Shown here one piece after another: positions 8,296-16,449 of a stretch of 64,000 bases of DNA (position 1 is the first letter of the stretch; every line of letters starts with the position of its first letter). The position numbers were made by a program, and so were the translations under genes. This stretch comes from Pareuzebyella sediminis (lineage in GTDB: Bacteria > Bacteroidota > Bacteroidia > Flavobacteriales > Flavobacteriaceae), in the NCBI RefSeq assembly GCF_008367235.1, contig NZ_VTZS01000003.1, positions 744,001 through 808,000 of the forward strand, read 5' to 3'. The notes below the pieces were generated by a model that did no database searches, was not told where the DNA came from, and saw nothing but the letters and a program-made list of their open reading frames with translations.

Positions 8296-9108
8296 ATGAA
8301 AATAGTGTATAGCTGTCTTTTTTTGTGCTCAACTATGTTTTTTTATGCACAGGAAAGGATCGATGAAGAAGCAGTCGGTAGATTAAAGAATGGTGTTATT
8401 GTTCATGAAGAGTTTTCAGGAAAGGAACCTACCAAACCGGAAGCCACGGAATTTTATGAACCAAAGGTGCCAAAAGTTACGCCAGGGGTCAACGGTGAAC
8501 CGCCAAGCGATGCTGTTGTTTTATTTGATGGTAGTAGCCTTGAGAATTGGGTTTCTTCACAAGACACTCTCCAAGCTGCCCCTTGGCACCTTTATGGAGG
8601 GGTAATGACGGTAAAGGATAAATCTGGGGACATTCAGACCAAGCAGCATTTTGGAGACATACAATTACATATTGAATGGCGTTCACCATTGCCGGTACAA
8701 AGCGATTCCCAACATAGGGGAAACAGTGGGATATTTTTGAATGGACTTTATGAAGTGCAAGTTTTAGATCAGAATAACAATCCGACCTATGTCAATGGAC
8801 AGGTGGGTTCGATTTACAAACAACGTACACCTTTAGCATTTGCCTCAGTGCCCACTGGCGAATGGAACACCTATGATATTATCTACCATGCACCAAAGTT
8901 CAACGCCCAAGGGGGAAAGACTAAATCGGGTACCGTTACGGTCATTCACAATGGCGTACTCATTCAGGACAATACCGAAATAAAAGGAACTACGGAGTAT
9001 ATCGGATGGCCCAAGAACGATGCGCATGGCAAGGGGCCCATTAGGTTGCAGGATCATGGAGACGATAGTCGTGTAAGTTATCGCAACATCTGGTTGCGGG
9101 AACTCTAA
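8296..9108 (+). CDS. DUF1080 (3-keto-disaccharide hydrolase type) secreted protein
   Basis: This 270-aa protein has a Sec signal peptide (MKIVYSCLFLCSTMFFYAQ, cut near residue 19) and a DUF1080 domain from about residue 75. Signatures include AVVLFDGSSLENWVS, HRGNSGIFLNGLYEVQVLD, GSIYKQ, GEWNTYDII and IRLQDHGDDSRVSYRNIWLREL. Unlike its neighbour at 7437-8201 it has no lipobox, so it is periplasmic or secreted. The extra N-terminal segment of about 55 residues is unassigned. The different sequence and anchoring suggest the pair act on different glycosides or compartments. The role in 3-keto-glycoside cleavage is inferred from family and context. Confidence 0.9.
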   Translation: MKIVYSCLFLCSTMFFYAQERIDEEAVGRLKNGVIVHEEFSGKEPTKPEATEFYEPKVPKVTPGVNGEPPSDAVVLFDGSSLENWVSSQDTLQAAPWHLYGGVMTVKDKSGDIQTKQHFGDIQLHIEWRSPLPVQSDSQHRGNSGIFLNGLYEVQVLDQNNNPTYVNGQVGSIYKQRTPLAFASVPTGEWNTYDIIYHAPKFNAQGGKTKSGTVTVIHNGVLIQDNTEIKGTTEYIGWPKNDAHGKGPIRLQDHGDDSRVSYRNIWLREL

Positions 9109-9194
9109 GAACTTTTTTCGTCTATGTCCATGTACACTTTGGTTATAAAGGGTAGCCCTAAGTAGAAGATTCAAAACGAACTACCATTTTTAAG

Positions 9195-9202
9195 TACCTT
9201 TG
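9195..9202 (+). promoter_or_regulatory. -7 box upstream of yicC-gmk-nadD
   Basis: TACCTTTG matches the flavobacterial TAnnTTTG -7 consensus exactly, 19 bp before the yicC start. The expected -33 TTG is only a TTC at 9170-9172 with a 22-bp spacer, so the promoter may be moderate. Confidence 0.5.
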
Positions 9203-9220
9203 CCGAAATTCTAATAAGCG

Positions 9221-10078
9221 ATGATTCAATCAATGACCGGTTTTGGTAAGCATGTCATACAACTTCCAACTAAAAAAATTACCGTTGAGCTCAAATCGCT
9301 CAATAGTAAAAGCCTCGATTTAAATGCACGTATGCCATCGGCCTATCGAGAGAAAGAACTTGAACTTAGAAAGACCATCGCCACATCTCTAAATAGGGGT
9401 AAAGTCGATTTTGGACTTTATGTAGAGTACACTGGAGACGAAACCTCAGCAGAAGTCAATCAAATGGCCATAAAGAGCTATATGAAGCAGTTAAGGTCAA
9501 TTGCCGATGGTGATGATTTACGATTACTTGAAATGGCATTGCGAATGCCCGACGCTCTTCAAACCGAACGAGAAGAAATTGACGAAGATGAATATAATTC
9601 GATTCAACAGGCCCTTGGTCAAGCGTTAAATGAAATCAATGATTTTCGTTCTGAGGAAGGACGTGCTTTAGAACAAGATTTTACAAAAAGGATTACAAAT
9701 TTACAGGGTCTTTTGGAGCAGGTCGAAAAAATGGATCCTGCCCGCCAGACTGATGTACGTGAGCGTCTTGAACGGGCCGTTTCGGAGATAAAGGCCGAAG
9801 TCGATGCGAATCGTTTCGAACAAGAATTGATTTACTACCTTGAAAAGTATGATATTACGGAAGAAAAAGTGCGTTTGGCGAACCATTTGACTTACTTTAT
9901 AAATACGTTGAAATCGGATGATTCCAATGGTAAAAAGCTCGGGTTTATTTCCCAAGAAATCGGTCGTGAAATTAATACGATCGGTTCTAAGGCCAATTAT
10001 GCCCCTATGCAGCAGTTGGTAGTGCAGATGAAAGATGAACTCGAAAAAATAAAAGAACAAATGCTCAACGTTCTTTGA
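9221..10078 (+). CDS. YicC/YloC family endoribonuclease
   Basis: This 285-aa protein matches the full-length YicC family. It begins with MIQSMTGFGKHV, has the conserved ELKSLNSKSLDLNARMP segment and ends with the QEIGREINTIGSKA motif. YicC-type proteins are metal-dependent endoribonucleases implicated in small-RNA and mRNA decay. The gene is 28 bp upstream of gmk, and the yicC-gmk-nadD order is common in flavobacteria, so an operon is likely. Nothing is unusual in length or motif content. Confidence 0.95.
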   Translation: MIQSMTGFGKHVIQLPTKKITVELKSLNSKSLDLNARMPSAYREKELELRKTIATSLNRGKVDFGLYVEYTGDETSAEVNQMAIKSYMKQLRSIADGDDLRLLEMALRMPDALQTEREEIDEDEYNSIQQALGQALNEINDFRSEEGRALEQDFTKRITNLQGLLEQVEKMDPARQTDVRERLERAVSEIKAEVDANRFEQELIYYLEKYDITEEKVRLANHLTYFINTLKSDDSNGKKLGFISQEIGREINTIGSKANYAPMQQLVVQMKDELEKIKEQMLNVL

Positions 10079-10106
10079 GCACGCAAACAGCTTGAAACCA
10101 ATTATT

Positions 10107-10718
10107 ATGAAGGGCGGTAAACTTATCATCTTTTCTGCACCGTCAGGAAGCGGCAAAACTACTATTGTGCAGCATCTATTGAGACAATCTGAGCTGAATT
10201 TGGCATTTTCGGTGTCCGCAACCTCACGGCCACGGCGAGCCAAGGAACAACATGGAAAGCATTATTATTTCATGTCGATTTCCGAGTTTAAGAACCATAT
10301 TAAGAATGGAGATTTTTTAGAATGGGAAGAGGTGTACCGCGATAATTTTTATGGCACCCTTAAGAGCGAAATTGAGCGCTTATGGGGCGAGGGTAAAAAT
10401 GTAATCTTCGACATTGATGTGGCAGGGGGCCTACGTATCAAGCGAAAATTTCCAAAGGAAACCTTGGCGGTCTTTGTAAAGCCACCGAGCATAGATGAGT
10501 TAAAAATACGACTGAAAAAGCGCAGTACGGAAAGTGAGGATAAAATTAATATGCGTATCGCAAAGGCTTCTGTAGAGTTGGCTACGGCACCCCAATTTGA
10601 CAAAATTATCAAGAACTATGATCTCGAGGTGGCCTTAAAGGAGTCTTACAACCTTGTTTCCGAATTTATTGCAGCTCCTAATTCTAGTGAAAACTCGGAG
10701 ACTAAAAAATTAGATTAG
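10107..10718 (+). CDS. gmk: Guanylate kinase
   Basis: Guanylate kinase phosphorylates GMP to GDP with ATP in purine nucleotide metabolism. The 203-aa protein has the P-loop SAPSGSGKTT near its N-terminus, the SATSRPRRAKEQHGKHYYF GMP-binding segment and the lid region RLKKRSTESEDKI. I start it at the ATG at 10107. A longer frame can open at a TTG at 10092, but this would add five residues not usual in the family. A C-terminal tail of about 15 residues (NSSENSETKKLD) extends past the normal end. It lies between yicC and nadD. Confidence 0.97.
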   Translation: MKGGKLIIFSAPSGSGKTTIVQHLLRQSELNLAFSVSATSRPRRAKEQHGKHYYFMSISEFKNHIKNGDFLEWEEVYRDNFYGTLKSEIERLWGEGKNVIFDIDVAGGLRIKRKFPKETLAVFVKPPSIDELKIRLKKRSTESEDKINMRIAKASVELATAPQFDKIIKNYDLEVALKESYNLVSEFIAAPNSSENSETKKLD

Positions 10719-10733
10719 ACGGTATATAAGCAG

Positions 10734-11318
10734 GTGAAAAAAGTCGGACTTTATTTTGGAACTTTTAATCCGATACATATCGGCCATATGGTTATTGCGA
10801 ATTACATGGTCGAGTTCTCAAGTTTAGACGAAGTTTGGTTCGTAGTAACACCTCAGAGTCCTTTTAAGAAAAAAAGCACCCTGCTCAAGGATAACCATCG
10901 ATATCAAATGGTTTTTGAGGCTACAAAAGATTTTCCGAAATTGAAGCCCTGTAACATCGAGTTCGATCTACCTCAACCTAACTATACGATAAATACCTTG
11001 GTTCATCTTGGTGAAAAATATGGTAAAGACTACGATTTTTGCCTGATTATGGGGGCCGACAATCTTAAAAGCTTCCATAAATGGAAAAACCATGAGGTTA
11101 TTTTGGAAAATCACGATATATACGTTTACCCTAGAATATCTGAGGGTAAAGTAGCACATCAATTTAATGGGCACCCCAAAATTCATGAGGTGGAGGCACC
11201 CATTATGGAGATATCGTCGACTTTTATTCGGAAAGCACATAAAAAGGGAAAGAATATACGAACAATGCTAACGGACAGTGTTTGGAAATATATGGACGAG
11301 ATGAACTTCTATCGGTAA
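10734..11318 (+). CDS. nadD: Nicotinate-nucleotide adenylyltransferase
   Basis: This 194-aa enzyme of NAD biosynthesis transfers AMP from ATP to nicotinate mononucleotide. It has the nucleotidyltransferase motif GTFNPIHIGH near residue 10 and the C-terminal ISSTFIRKAHKKGKNIR segment. The start is a GTG at 10734: an in-frame stop lies at 10716 and the strand begins directly with KKVGLYFG. It starts 15 bp after gmk and is the last gene of the yicC operon. It converges on the next minus-strand gene with only 9 bp between the stops. Confidence 0.96.
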   Translation: MKKVGLYFGTFNPIHIGHMVIANYMVEFSSLDEVWFVVTPQSPFKKKSTLLKDNHRYQMVFEATKDFPKLKPCNIEFDLPQPNYTINTLVHLGEKYGKDYDFCLIMGADNLKSFHKWKNHEVILENHDIYVYPRISEGKVAHQFNGHPKIHEVEAPIMEISSTFIRKAHKKGKNIRTMLTDSVWKYMDEMNFYR

Positions 11319-11327
11319 CTTTTGCGG

Positions 11328-11723
11328 TTAGTCTTTAGGTATTAATTCTTTTGCCCACTCAATTGCTTGCTCGAGAGTCGTGAAGTTTCTGGCCGGCCTC
11401 AGCATGAAGGCTTCTTCCATCTTGGCAATTTCATGGTTGATACTGTCATATGTGACAGTGGCATATCCTACCAAGTTGGGAAACATGGCCACGGTTTTGA
11501 AATGATGGGTTGGATTGAACGAGTAGGAGTTAATACGATTGGTAATGTAGACGAAAGGCGTTGTATTTCCATAATATTCTTTCGCCAGCTGCAACATTTC
11601 GGTCGCATTTTCGATGGAAAATGCGATTCCTTCCTTCACTTCGGCAACCATATAGTTTTTAAAAAAATGGAACGTGCCTACCTCTAATTCGTGTTTTTTG
11701 ATTAATGTCTTGTCGAAATCCAT
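11328..11723 (-). CDS. Conserved hypothetical protein, SpoIIAA/STAS-like paralogue 1
   Basis: This is a 131-aa cytoplasmic protein without signal peptide or membrane segments. I do not recognise a named family with confidence. Its size and alternating strands and helices suggest the SpoIIAA/STAS-like fold of small flavobacterial proteins. It is a clear paralogue of the next gene: both share VYI(T/S)xRxNSYSF(N/D)P, VAMFPNL(V/I)G(Y/F)A and a C-terminal LExAxxWAxxLI. The conserved INSYSF and MFPNL cores probably form the functional surface. Nothing in the neighbourhood (nadD, phosphate transport) gives a function. Confidence 0.7.
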   Translation of the reverse strand: MDFDKTLIKKHELEVGTFHFFKNYMVAEVKEGIAFSIENATEMLQLAKEYYGNTTPFVYITNRINSYSFNPTHHFKTVAMFPNLVGYATVTYDSINHEIAKMEEAFMLRPARNFTTLEQAIEWAKELIPKD

Positions 11724-11862
11724 AAAACAACGTAAGAAAATACATCGTAAAAGATACGACTTACTTAACGGAATTTCAACGGATTCCGGGAGATTTTTGT
11801 TTTCAAGATGGTATAAAATTGAATTGAAGAGTGATGTAAGAGCTTATTCTGGCCTACCTAGC

Positions 11863-12291
11863 CTAGCGTAAGGGCGACGTAGGAATATGCGTACCAATGA
11901 GTTTTTCCGCCCAAATGAAAGCTTCCTCCAAATCGTAAAATACTGAAATCGGCCTTTTTATAAAGAGCTTTTCCAAGGAGGCAAGCATCCTTCTGTATCT
12001 GTTGGTGGAAACGATAGCGAACCCAATAAGGTTAGGAAACATAGCGACAATTTCACCGTATGCCACTGGGTCGAAGGAGTACGAATTGAGACGGTGCGAA
12101 ATATAGATAACGGGGGTTTTACTATTGTAAATCTGTTGAGCGTATTGAATCGGTTCCTCAAGCTTATCCTTGGTTGCATGGATACCTTCAGCAAGTTCGC
12201 TCACTACGACATTCGTGTAAAATGAAAATTTGCCGATAGCCCATTGCTGCTCGACGATTAATTTTTGATTTTCATGTGCAATAGATGCCAT
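11863..12291 (-). CDS. Conserved hypothetical protein, SpoIIAA/STAS-like paralogue 2
   Basis: This 142-aa paralogue of the gene at 11328-11723 lies upstream on the same strand, separated from it by 139 bp. The shared core includes VIYISHRLNSYSFDP, IVAMFPNLIGFAIV and the LEEAFIWAEKLIG tail. It differs by an N-terminal extension and a more basic loop (TNRYRRML). The size of the gap suggests separate expression or a diverged duplication. Function is unknown; a regulatory protein-protein interaction role would fit a STAS-like fold but is a guess. Confidence 0.7.
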   Translation of the reverse strand: MASIAHENQKLIVEQQWAIGKFSFYTNVVVSELAEGIHATKDKLEEPIQYAQQIYNSKTPVIYISHRLNSYSFDPVAYGEIVAMFPNLIGFAIVSTNRYRRMLASLEKLFIKRPISVFYDLEEAFIWAEKLIGTHIPTSPLR

Positions 12292-12473
12292 TTAATAGTG
12301 TCTCTCGGAACAAGATACGATTTTGACCGATTCGACTTTTCTTAGAATCAACTATTTTACAAAAAATCGACCATTTGTGAAATGAATCCGACGAAATGCC
12401 TGCAACGTATAAAAAGGGTCAAATAGAGGCTGCTTGGGCAAAATGAAGAGGAATTTTATCTGATAGCACGAAC

Positions 12474-14771
12474 TCAACCTAGGTCTTCAATTCTAGCTGG
12501 AATAATGCTATCATCATGTTCTTTATAATACATCTCGAGAAGATCGATGATTGCCTTCATCAAGTCTTTGGTTTCAAGAAGAAGAGAGAAGTACAAAGTG
12601 GTATTTTTTGGACTCGATTCTTCAGTACGCGTCCGTGCCACCTGTTTTTCAATTTTCTGCGAAACCAAATCGAATAGTTCTTGTTTTCGTTCAAGTGCAT
12701 TTCCAATTTGTTCGAAAGAACGATCATCAAAAGCTTGCCGGGTATTGTCAAATATTTCTTCTAGCTTCTGGTTAATCTCCTTGAGTTCCTTGATCTGGTT
12801 GTATTTCAGTTTTTTATGATTGTTGTGTACATGCTTATGGCTGACTTTACCGATATATTCTAAAGATTGGGCAATATCGGTCAGGTGACCCAAAGTGTTG
12901 ATATAAAAATTACTGGCACCGACACTAGCCTCATCGAGGTTCTTAATAAAGTAGAAAATATGATCGCGTAGTTCATCGATTTCGGCCGAAAGCTTGGAAC
13001 CTTGTTTCTTATTTTTCTTCAATTGATCTAAGTCGTGCTTGGCCAAACCATTAATAGAATTCGTATATATTTTTTTACTGCGTTTCAAGACATTCGAAAT
13101 GTTATGGGCACTCTCTTCTATGACGCCCTGAATCGAACTACTCTCTGCCTTTCGCAGGCTGTCTTCTGCCCGAATTTCCTTCGATTTTTTGTTATATGAA
13201 ATATAGTTGCGTGCCAATATTAGAATTGCTGCAAATAAGAGTACTGCGATGGCGGCCCCTTTCCCGAAACTAATAATCGCTAAAATCGTGCCGGCAGCTA
13301 TGAACGCAATGATTGCCGTACCAAACCACCCGCCGATAACGTTCAATACGCCTGCAACTCGGTATACGGCGCTTTCAGCGCCCCATGCCCTGTCGGCCAA
13401 AGAAGTGCCCATGGCCACCATGAAGGTGACATAGGTGGTCGATAGAGGTAGCTTATATGAAGTTGCGATAGAAATTAAAATACCGGCAACCATAAGGTTA
13501 ACGGCGGCACGCACCATGTCAAAAGCCGGACCTTCATAGGTTTTTTCTCTTGCCAAAGCAATAACAGGTTTCTTAAATCGGGACGTCAACCTTTGATTTA
13601 GTGAATCTGGTAACAATGATGTTGTGACCTGTGATAGGCTTATGGCCAGTCTTACAATACCACGGGATAAAAAATTAGGTTGAAAACGCTCCCTTGCCTC
13701 GCCTTCCCGAGCCAAGTTTATCTCGGTGTCGGCAACATACCTTGCTTTTTTTGATAACCACAAGGTGGTCACCATTATTACGCCGGAAATGAAGAGAAGA
13801 AATGTTTGGGTCGGCACTTTCGATGCCAGCACGTCCATACTGAATTCGGTGGCTTCAACACCAGAGGCGAGCCATGCCTGATAAGACTGCCATGCTGCAA
13901 TAGGCACACCTATAAAATTGACCAGATCATTGCCGGCAAATGCCAAGGCGAGGGCAAAAGTACCTACCCCAATGATCAGTTTATAAATGTTGGTCTTGAA
14001 AAAGGTCATTAAAAGAAAAGAGACGATTGACCATAACAAGAAGTTCGTAGTCACCACGCTTAACCATCGGGATTCCAGAAAATCTTTGATGGTAACATTT
14101 CCGATGATATCGAAGCTTTGCTCTGCGAATGCCGTTCCCTTGATTCCTTTTAACAAAATGAAGTACGTCATGGCAGATAGGGCAACACCACCGAAGAGGG
14201 CGCCCATCCATTTTGCTTTTTTTTCAAAATTGAAGGTAAGCAGTAAACGGGAAACCCATTGTACAAGCGCGCCAATAGAAAAGGCCACTACGACCGAAAG
14301 TAAAATGCCCAAGATGATTTCCGTTGCTTTTGAATTATTGATGTAATTGAAAACATCGGTAAAATTTCCGTTGTCCGCACCAATTTTAATCAAAGCCATG
14401 GCCACCGATGCACCCAATAATTCAAAGACGATCGAAACAGTTGTTGAGGTCGGCATACCCAATGTATTAAAAAAGTCGAGCAAGAGTATATCGGTAATCA
14501 TTACGGCCATGAAAATGAACATAATCTCATTGAAATAGAATTCACCAGGATTAAAAATTCCCTTTCGTGCGACCTCCATCATACCACTTGAAAAGATAGC
14601 TCCCAATGCAATTCCGGCGCTGGCCACAATCATGATGGTCTTAAAAGAAATCGCTTTAGAACCCACGGCGGAATTCAAAAAGTTTACCGCATCGTTACTT
14701 ACGCCCACTACAAGGTCTGCAACGGCCAAAACGGCGAGGGCGATGATCATTATCAAGTAAATATTATCCAT
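12474..14771 (-). CDS. PiT-family inorganic phosphate transporter with C-terminal cytoplasmic domain
   Basis: This 765-aa inner-membrane phosphate permease has the PiT signature GVSNDAVNF at residues 23-31 and its second copy FAGNDLVNF in the middle, within about ten or more membrane helices. The last 220 or so residues are hydrophilic and helical (HNISNVLKRSKKIYTN, DIAQSLEYIGKVSHKHV) and resemble a PhoU-like bundle. That makes the protein much longer than classical PiT permeases and suggests built-in regulation. The gene follows the phosphate-porin gene by 77 bp on the same strand. Outer-membrane entry and inner-membrane uptake are therefore probably encoded in one operon. Confidence 0.93.
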   Translation of the reverse strand: MDNIYLIMIIALAVLAVADLVVGVSNDAVNFLNSAVGSKAISFKTIMIVASAGIALGAIFSSGMMEVARKGIFNPGEFYFNEIMFIFMAVMITDILLLDFFNTLGMPTSTTVSIVFELLGASVAMALIKIGADNGNFTDVFNYINNSKATEIILGILLSVVVAFSIGALVQWVSRLLLTFNFEKKAKWMGALFGGVALSAMTYFILLKGIKGTAFAEQSFDIIGNVTIKDFLESRWLSVVTTNFLLWSIVSFLLMTFFKTNIYKLIIGVGTFALALAFAGNDLVNFIGVPIAAWQSYQAWLASGVEATEFSMDVLASKVPTQTFLLFISGVIMVTTLWLSKKARYVADTEINLAREGEARERFQPNFLSRGIVRLAISLSQVTTSLLPDSLNQRLTSRFKKPVIALAREKTYEGPAFDMVRAAVNLMVAGILISIATSYKLPLSTTYVTFMVAMGTSLADRAWGAESAVYRVAGVLNVIGGWFGTAIIAFIAAGTILAIISFGKGAAIAVLLFAAILILARNYISYNKKSKEIRAEDSLRKAESSSIQGVIEESAHNISNVLKRSKKIYTNSINGLAKHDLDQLKKNKKQGSKLSAEIDELRDHIFYFIKNLDEASVGASNFYINTLGHLTDIAQSLEYIGKVSHKHVHNNHKKLKYNQIKELKEINQKLEEIFDNTRQAFDDRSFEQIGNALERKQELFDLVSQKIEKQVARTRTEESSPKNTTLYFSLLLETKDLMKAIIDLLEMYYKEHDDSIIPARIEDLG

Positions 14772-14848
14772 AATTTTGTCTAAAAATCAATTTGCAAATA
14801 TCTAAAGTAAGCCCTAGTAGAATGTTATGTTAAGGTTATTTTTTTGGT

Positions 14849-16054
14849 CTAAAAATGCATGTCTATCTGAAGGCGGTACATTAATTGATCATTTTGATCG
14901 AATACCGAAAGATAACTTAAATCACTCTGTATTTTAAGTTTATGGCCCGCAATGTATTTCGAGAGGCCTATGGTATATTGGTTCCTTTGATTTACGCCCG
15001 TAATGTTCTTATCGAACTGGACACGAGTTAATCTCGCTGAGATTTCTGTATTGTTTAAGAAAAGATAGCCGGTTTGAAGATTGAAGGCATCTCCTATAAG
15101 AACAGCATCGCCTGTTGGACTTCCATCTGAATTACTAGCAATAGGTTGGTCAGCACTTCGATGCGCAAATTCGGCCATAACCGATATCCCTGAATATTTG
15201 AACATAGCGTCTATGAAAATGGTTTTAATGTCCGTCTCGTAAAATCCGTCGTCGTTCACCATATAGGCACCCAAATTACTACGTGTTTTCACTGCATTTT
15301 GATTGTAGTCGTAAGTGCCCGATAGCATAAGCTTAGGTTTTACCTGCCGTCGAAGATCGCTTCCACTATACTCATCGTTGCCTTGAAATTTTCCAAAAGG
15401 CAGAAGTTCAAGTCTTGTCGTATATTGGTGGCCGCCCAAATTTCCATTGGTAACATTTCTTCCCTCTCCTTGTGAAAATGCGAATTTTTCCCTTACCAAG
15501 AATTTTGAAGTAAGATAAAAGTAATGGTGGATTTGTACCCCCACATCACGGTCGATATTGAAACGACTGTTCAATAGAGATCGATCGACTTGCTGCAGGT
15601 TTCCGGAAGAAATAACCCTTTCTATATTTCCGGGTAGTTTGGTCTGTCCGAACCAAAGTTCGAAATTTTGATAAAAGTTCCACATAATCACCGCATCAAG
15701 AATATATCTGGGGGCATTCGCAGTGAATTCGGAAGTGCCGGACATATCACGGTTCGAAAGACCCAATTCTATCTTGTATTTCAGTTTGGGCGAATAAGCA
15801 AAACCATCAAATTTTAAGCGGGAACGCCTTATGAGAAAATTTTGTTCAGGGTTGATAAGACCCTTTTCCGAATCGTTATCCCAAGCAGCTATCCCTAAGA
15901 GTTGCATGCGCAAGCCTATTCTCATTGACCAGGTACTGTCTTTCCCTATAAGATTGAACAAGCCTTTGCCAAAATAGGATGCATGGGTCTCTTGGGAATA
16001 AGATACGAAACTGAAAGACAGTAAAAGCCCAATGGCCATATACTTGATTTTCAT
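14849..16054 (-). CDS. OprO/OprP-like phosphate-selective porin
   Basis: This is an outer-membrane beta-barrel of about 401 aa with a signal peptide (MKIKYMAIGLLLSFSFVSYS) and the OprO/P pattern FLIRRSRLKFDG near residue 80, ending in a terminal Phe (IDMHF). It should admit phosphate or polyphosphate for the PiT permease encoded just downstream. I choose the ATG at 16052-16054. The longer frame opens with a TTG and would put 12 non-signal residues in front. The start codon lies only 3 nt from a 21-bp inverted repeat whose partner is 101 bp upstream, with a terminator hairpin between, so expression is likely switched or attenuated. Confidence 0.88.
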   Translation of the reverse strand: MKIKYMAIGLLLSFSFVSYSQETHASYFGKGLFNLIGKDSTWSMRIGLRMQLLGIAAWDNDSEKGLINPEQNFLIRRSRLKFDGFAYSPKLKYKIELGLSNRDMSGTSEFTANAPRYILDAVIMWNFYQNFELWFGQTKLPGNIERVISSGNLQQVDRSLLNSRFNIDRDVGVQIHHYFYLTSKFLVREKFAFSQGEGRNVTNGNLGGHQYTTRLELLPFGKFQGNDEYSGSDLRRQVKPKLMLSGTYDYNQNAVKTRSNLGAYMVNDDGFYETDIKTIFIDAMFKYSGISVMAEFAHRSADQPIASNSDGSPTGDAVLIGDAFNLQTGYLFLNNTEISARLTRVQFDKNITGVNQRNQYTIGLSKYIAGHKLKIQSDLSYLSVFDQNDQLMYRLQIDMHF

Positions 16055-16057
16055 ATA

Positions 16058-16200
16058 AGATATTAGTTTTTGTCGACGCAAAGAACCCAATTTAATGTTT
16101 CTTAAACGTTATGCATAATGAAATTGCCAGAAAAAAGAAGCTACCCGGAAAAAGGTAGCTTCTGAATCTCTGAAGAAATCGTCGACAAAAACTAATATCT
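16058..16200. repeat. 143-bp element bounded by 21-bp perfect inverted repeats
   Basis: Bases 16058-16078 are the exact reverse complement of 16180-16200, and each arm contains GTCGAC and ACTAATATCT. The 101-bp interior carries a minus-strand terminator hairpin. The left arm ends 3 nt before the porin start codon. Two readings fit: a DNA-invertible on/off switch of the kind used for surface genes in Bacteroidota, or a long-range RNA stem that hides the start region. No target-site duplication is visible, which argues against a simple MITE. Confidence 0.8.
16136..16163 (-). terminator. Intrinsic terminator inside the porin leader
   Basis: AGAAGCTACC (16136-16145) pairs perfectly with GGTAGCTTCT (16154-16163) around an 8-nt loop. 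Read on the minus strand the stem is followed by a T run (16135 down to 16131), the layout of a Rho-independent terminator. It lies 80 bp upstream of the porin start in the sense direction, where a terminator would block expression of the gene. Confidence 0.7.
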
Positions 16201-16363
16201 ACTAGAGATTTAATTGTTTAGGTAAGAATGCAACAAATGTCTATTTTAAATTTAAACGTATCGTAAGGCTAACTTTAATAAATTATTAAACACAAGGGCG
16301 ACATTAAAACTAAACTTTTCAAGCCTAGAACACTTCTTATGTAAATTTAACGTTAAGTAATAG

Positions 16364-16391
16364 TTGAATTAACGTAAAATAAATATATTTG
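16364..16391 (+). promoter_or_regulatory. Flavobacterial promoter of the MORN-repeat gene
   Basis: TTG (16364-16366), 17 bp and TATATTTG (16384-16391) match the consensus TTG-N17-23-TAnnTTTG exactly, 58 bp before the start codon. ACGTTAA/TTAACGT (16350-16356 and 16369-16375) straddles the -33 element as a 7-bp inverted repeat, a possible operator. The rest of the 16201-16449 gap shows no gene and no clear minus-strand promoter for the porin operon. Confidence 0.7.
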
Positions 16392-16449
16392 GAATGGATG
16401 GATAAGAATCACCCCTCTCTTCTGTTGCAAATATTTTAAAGGAATTGAT

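Noticed and set aside
10092-10106. TTG start for gmk adding five residues
   Set aside because: The ATG at 10107 directly precedes the conserved GGKLIIFSAPSGSGKTT segment; the longer form is not expected in the family.
16058-16200. MITE or insertion-sequence remnant
   Set aside because: Terminal inverted repeats are present but no target-site duplication is visible, and the element lies at a regulatory position, so a switch or leader structure is preferred.
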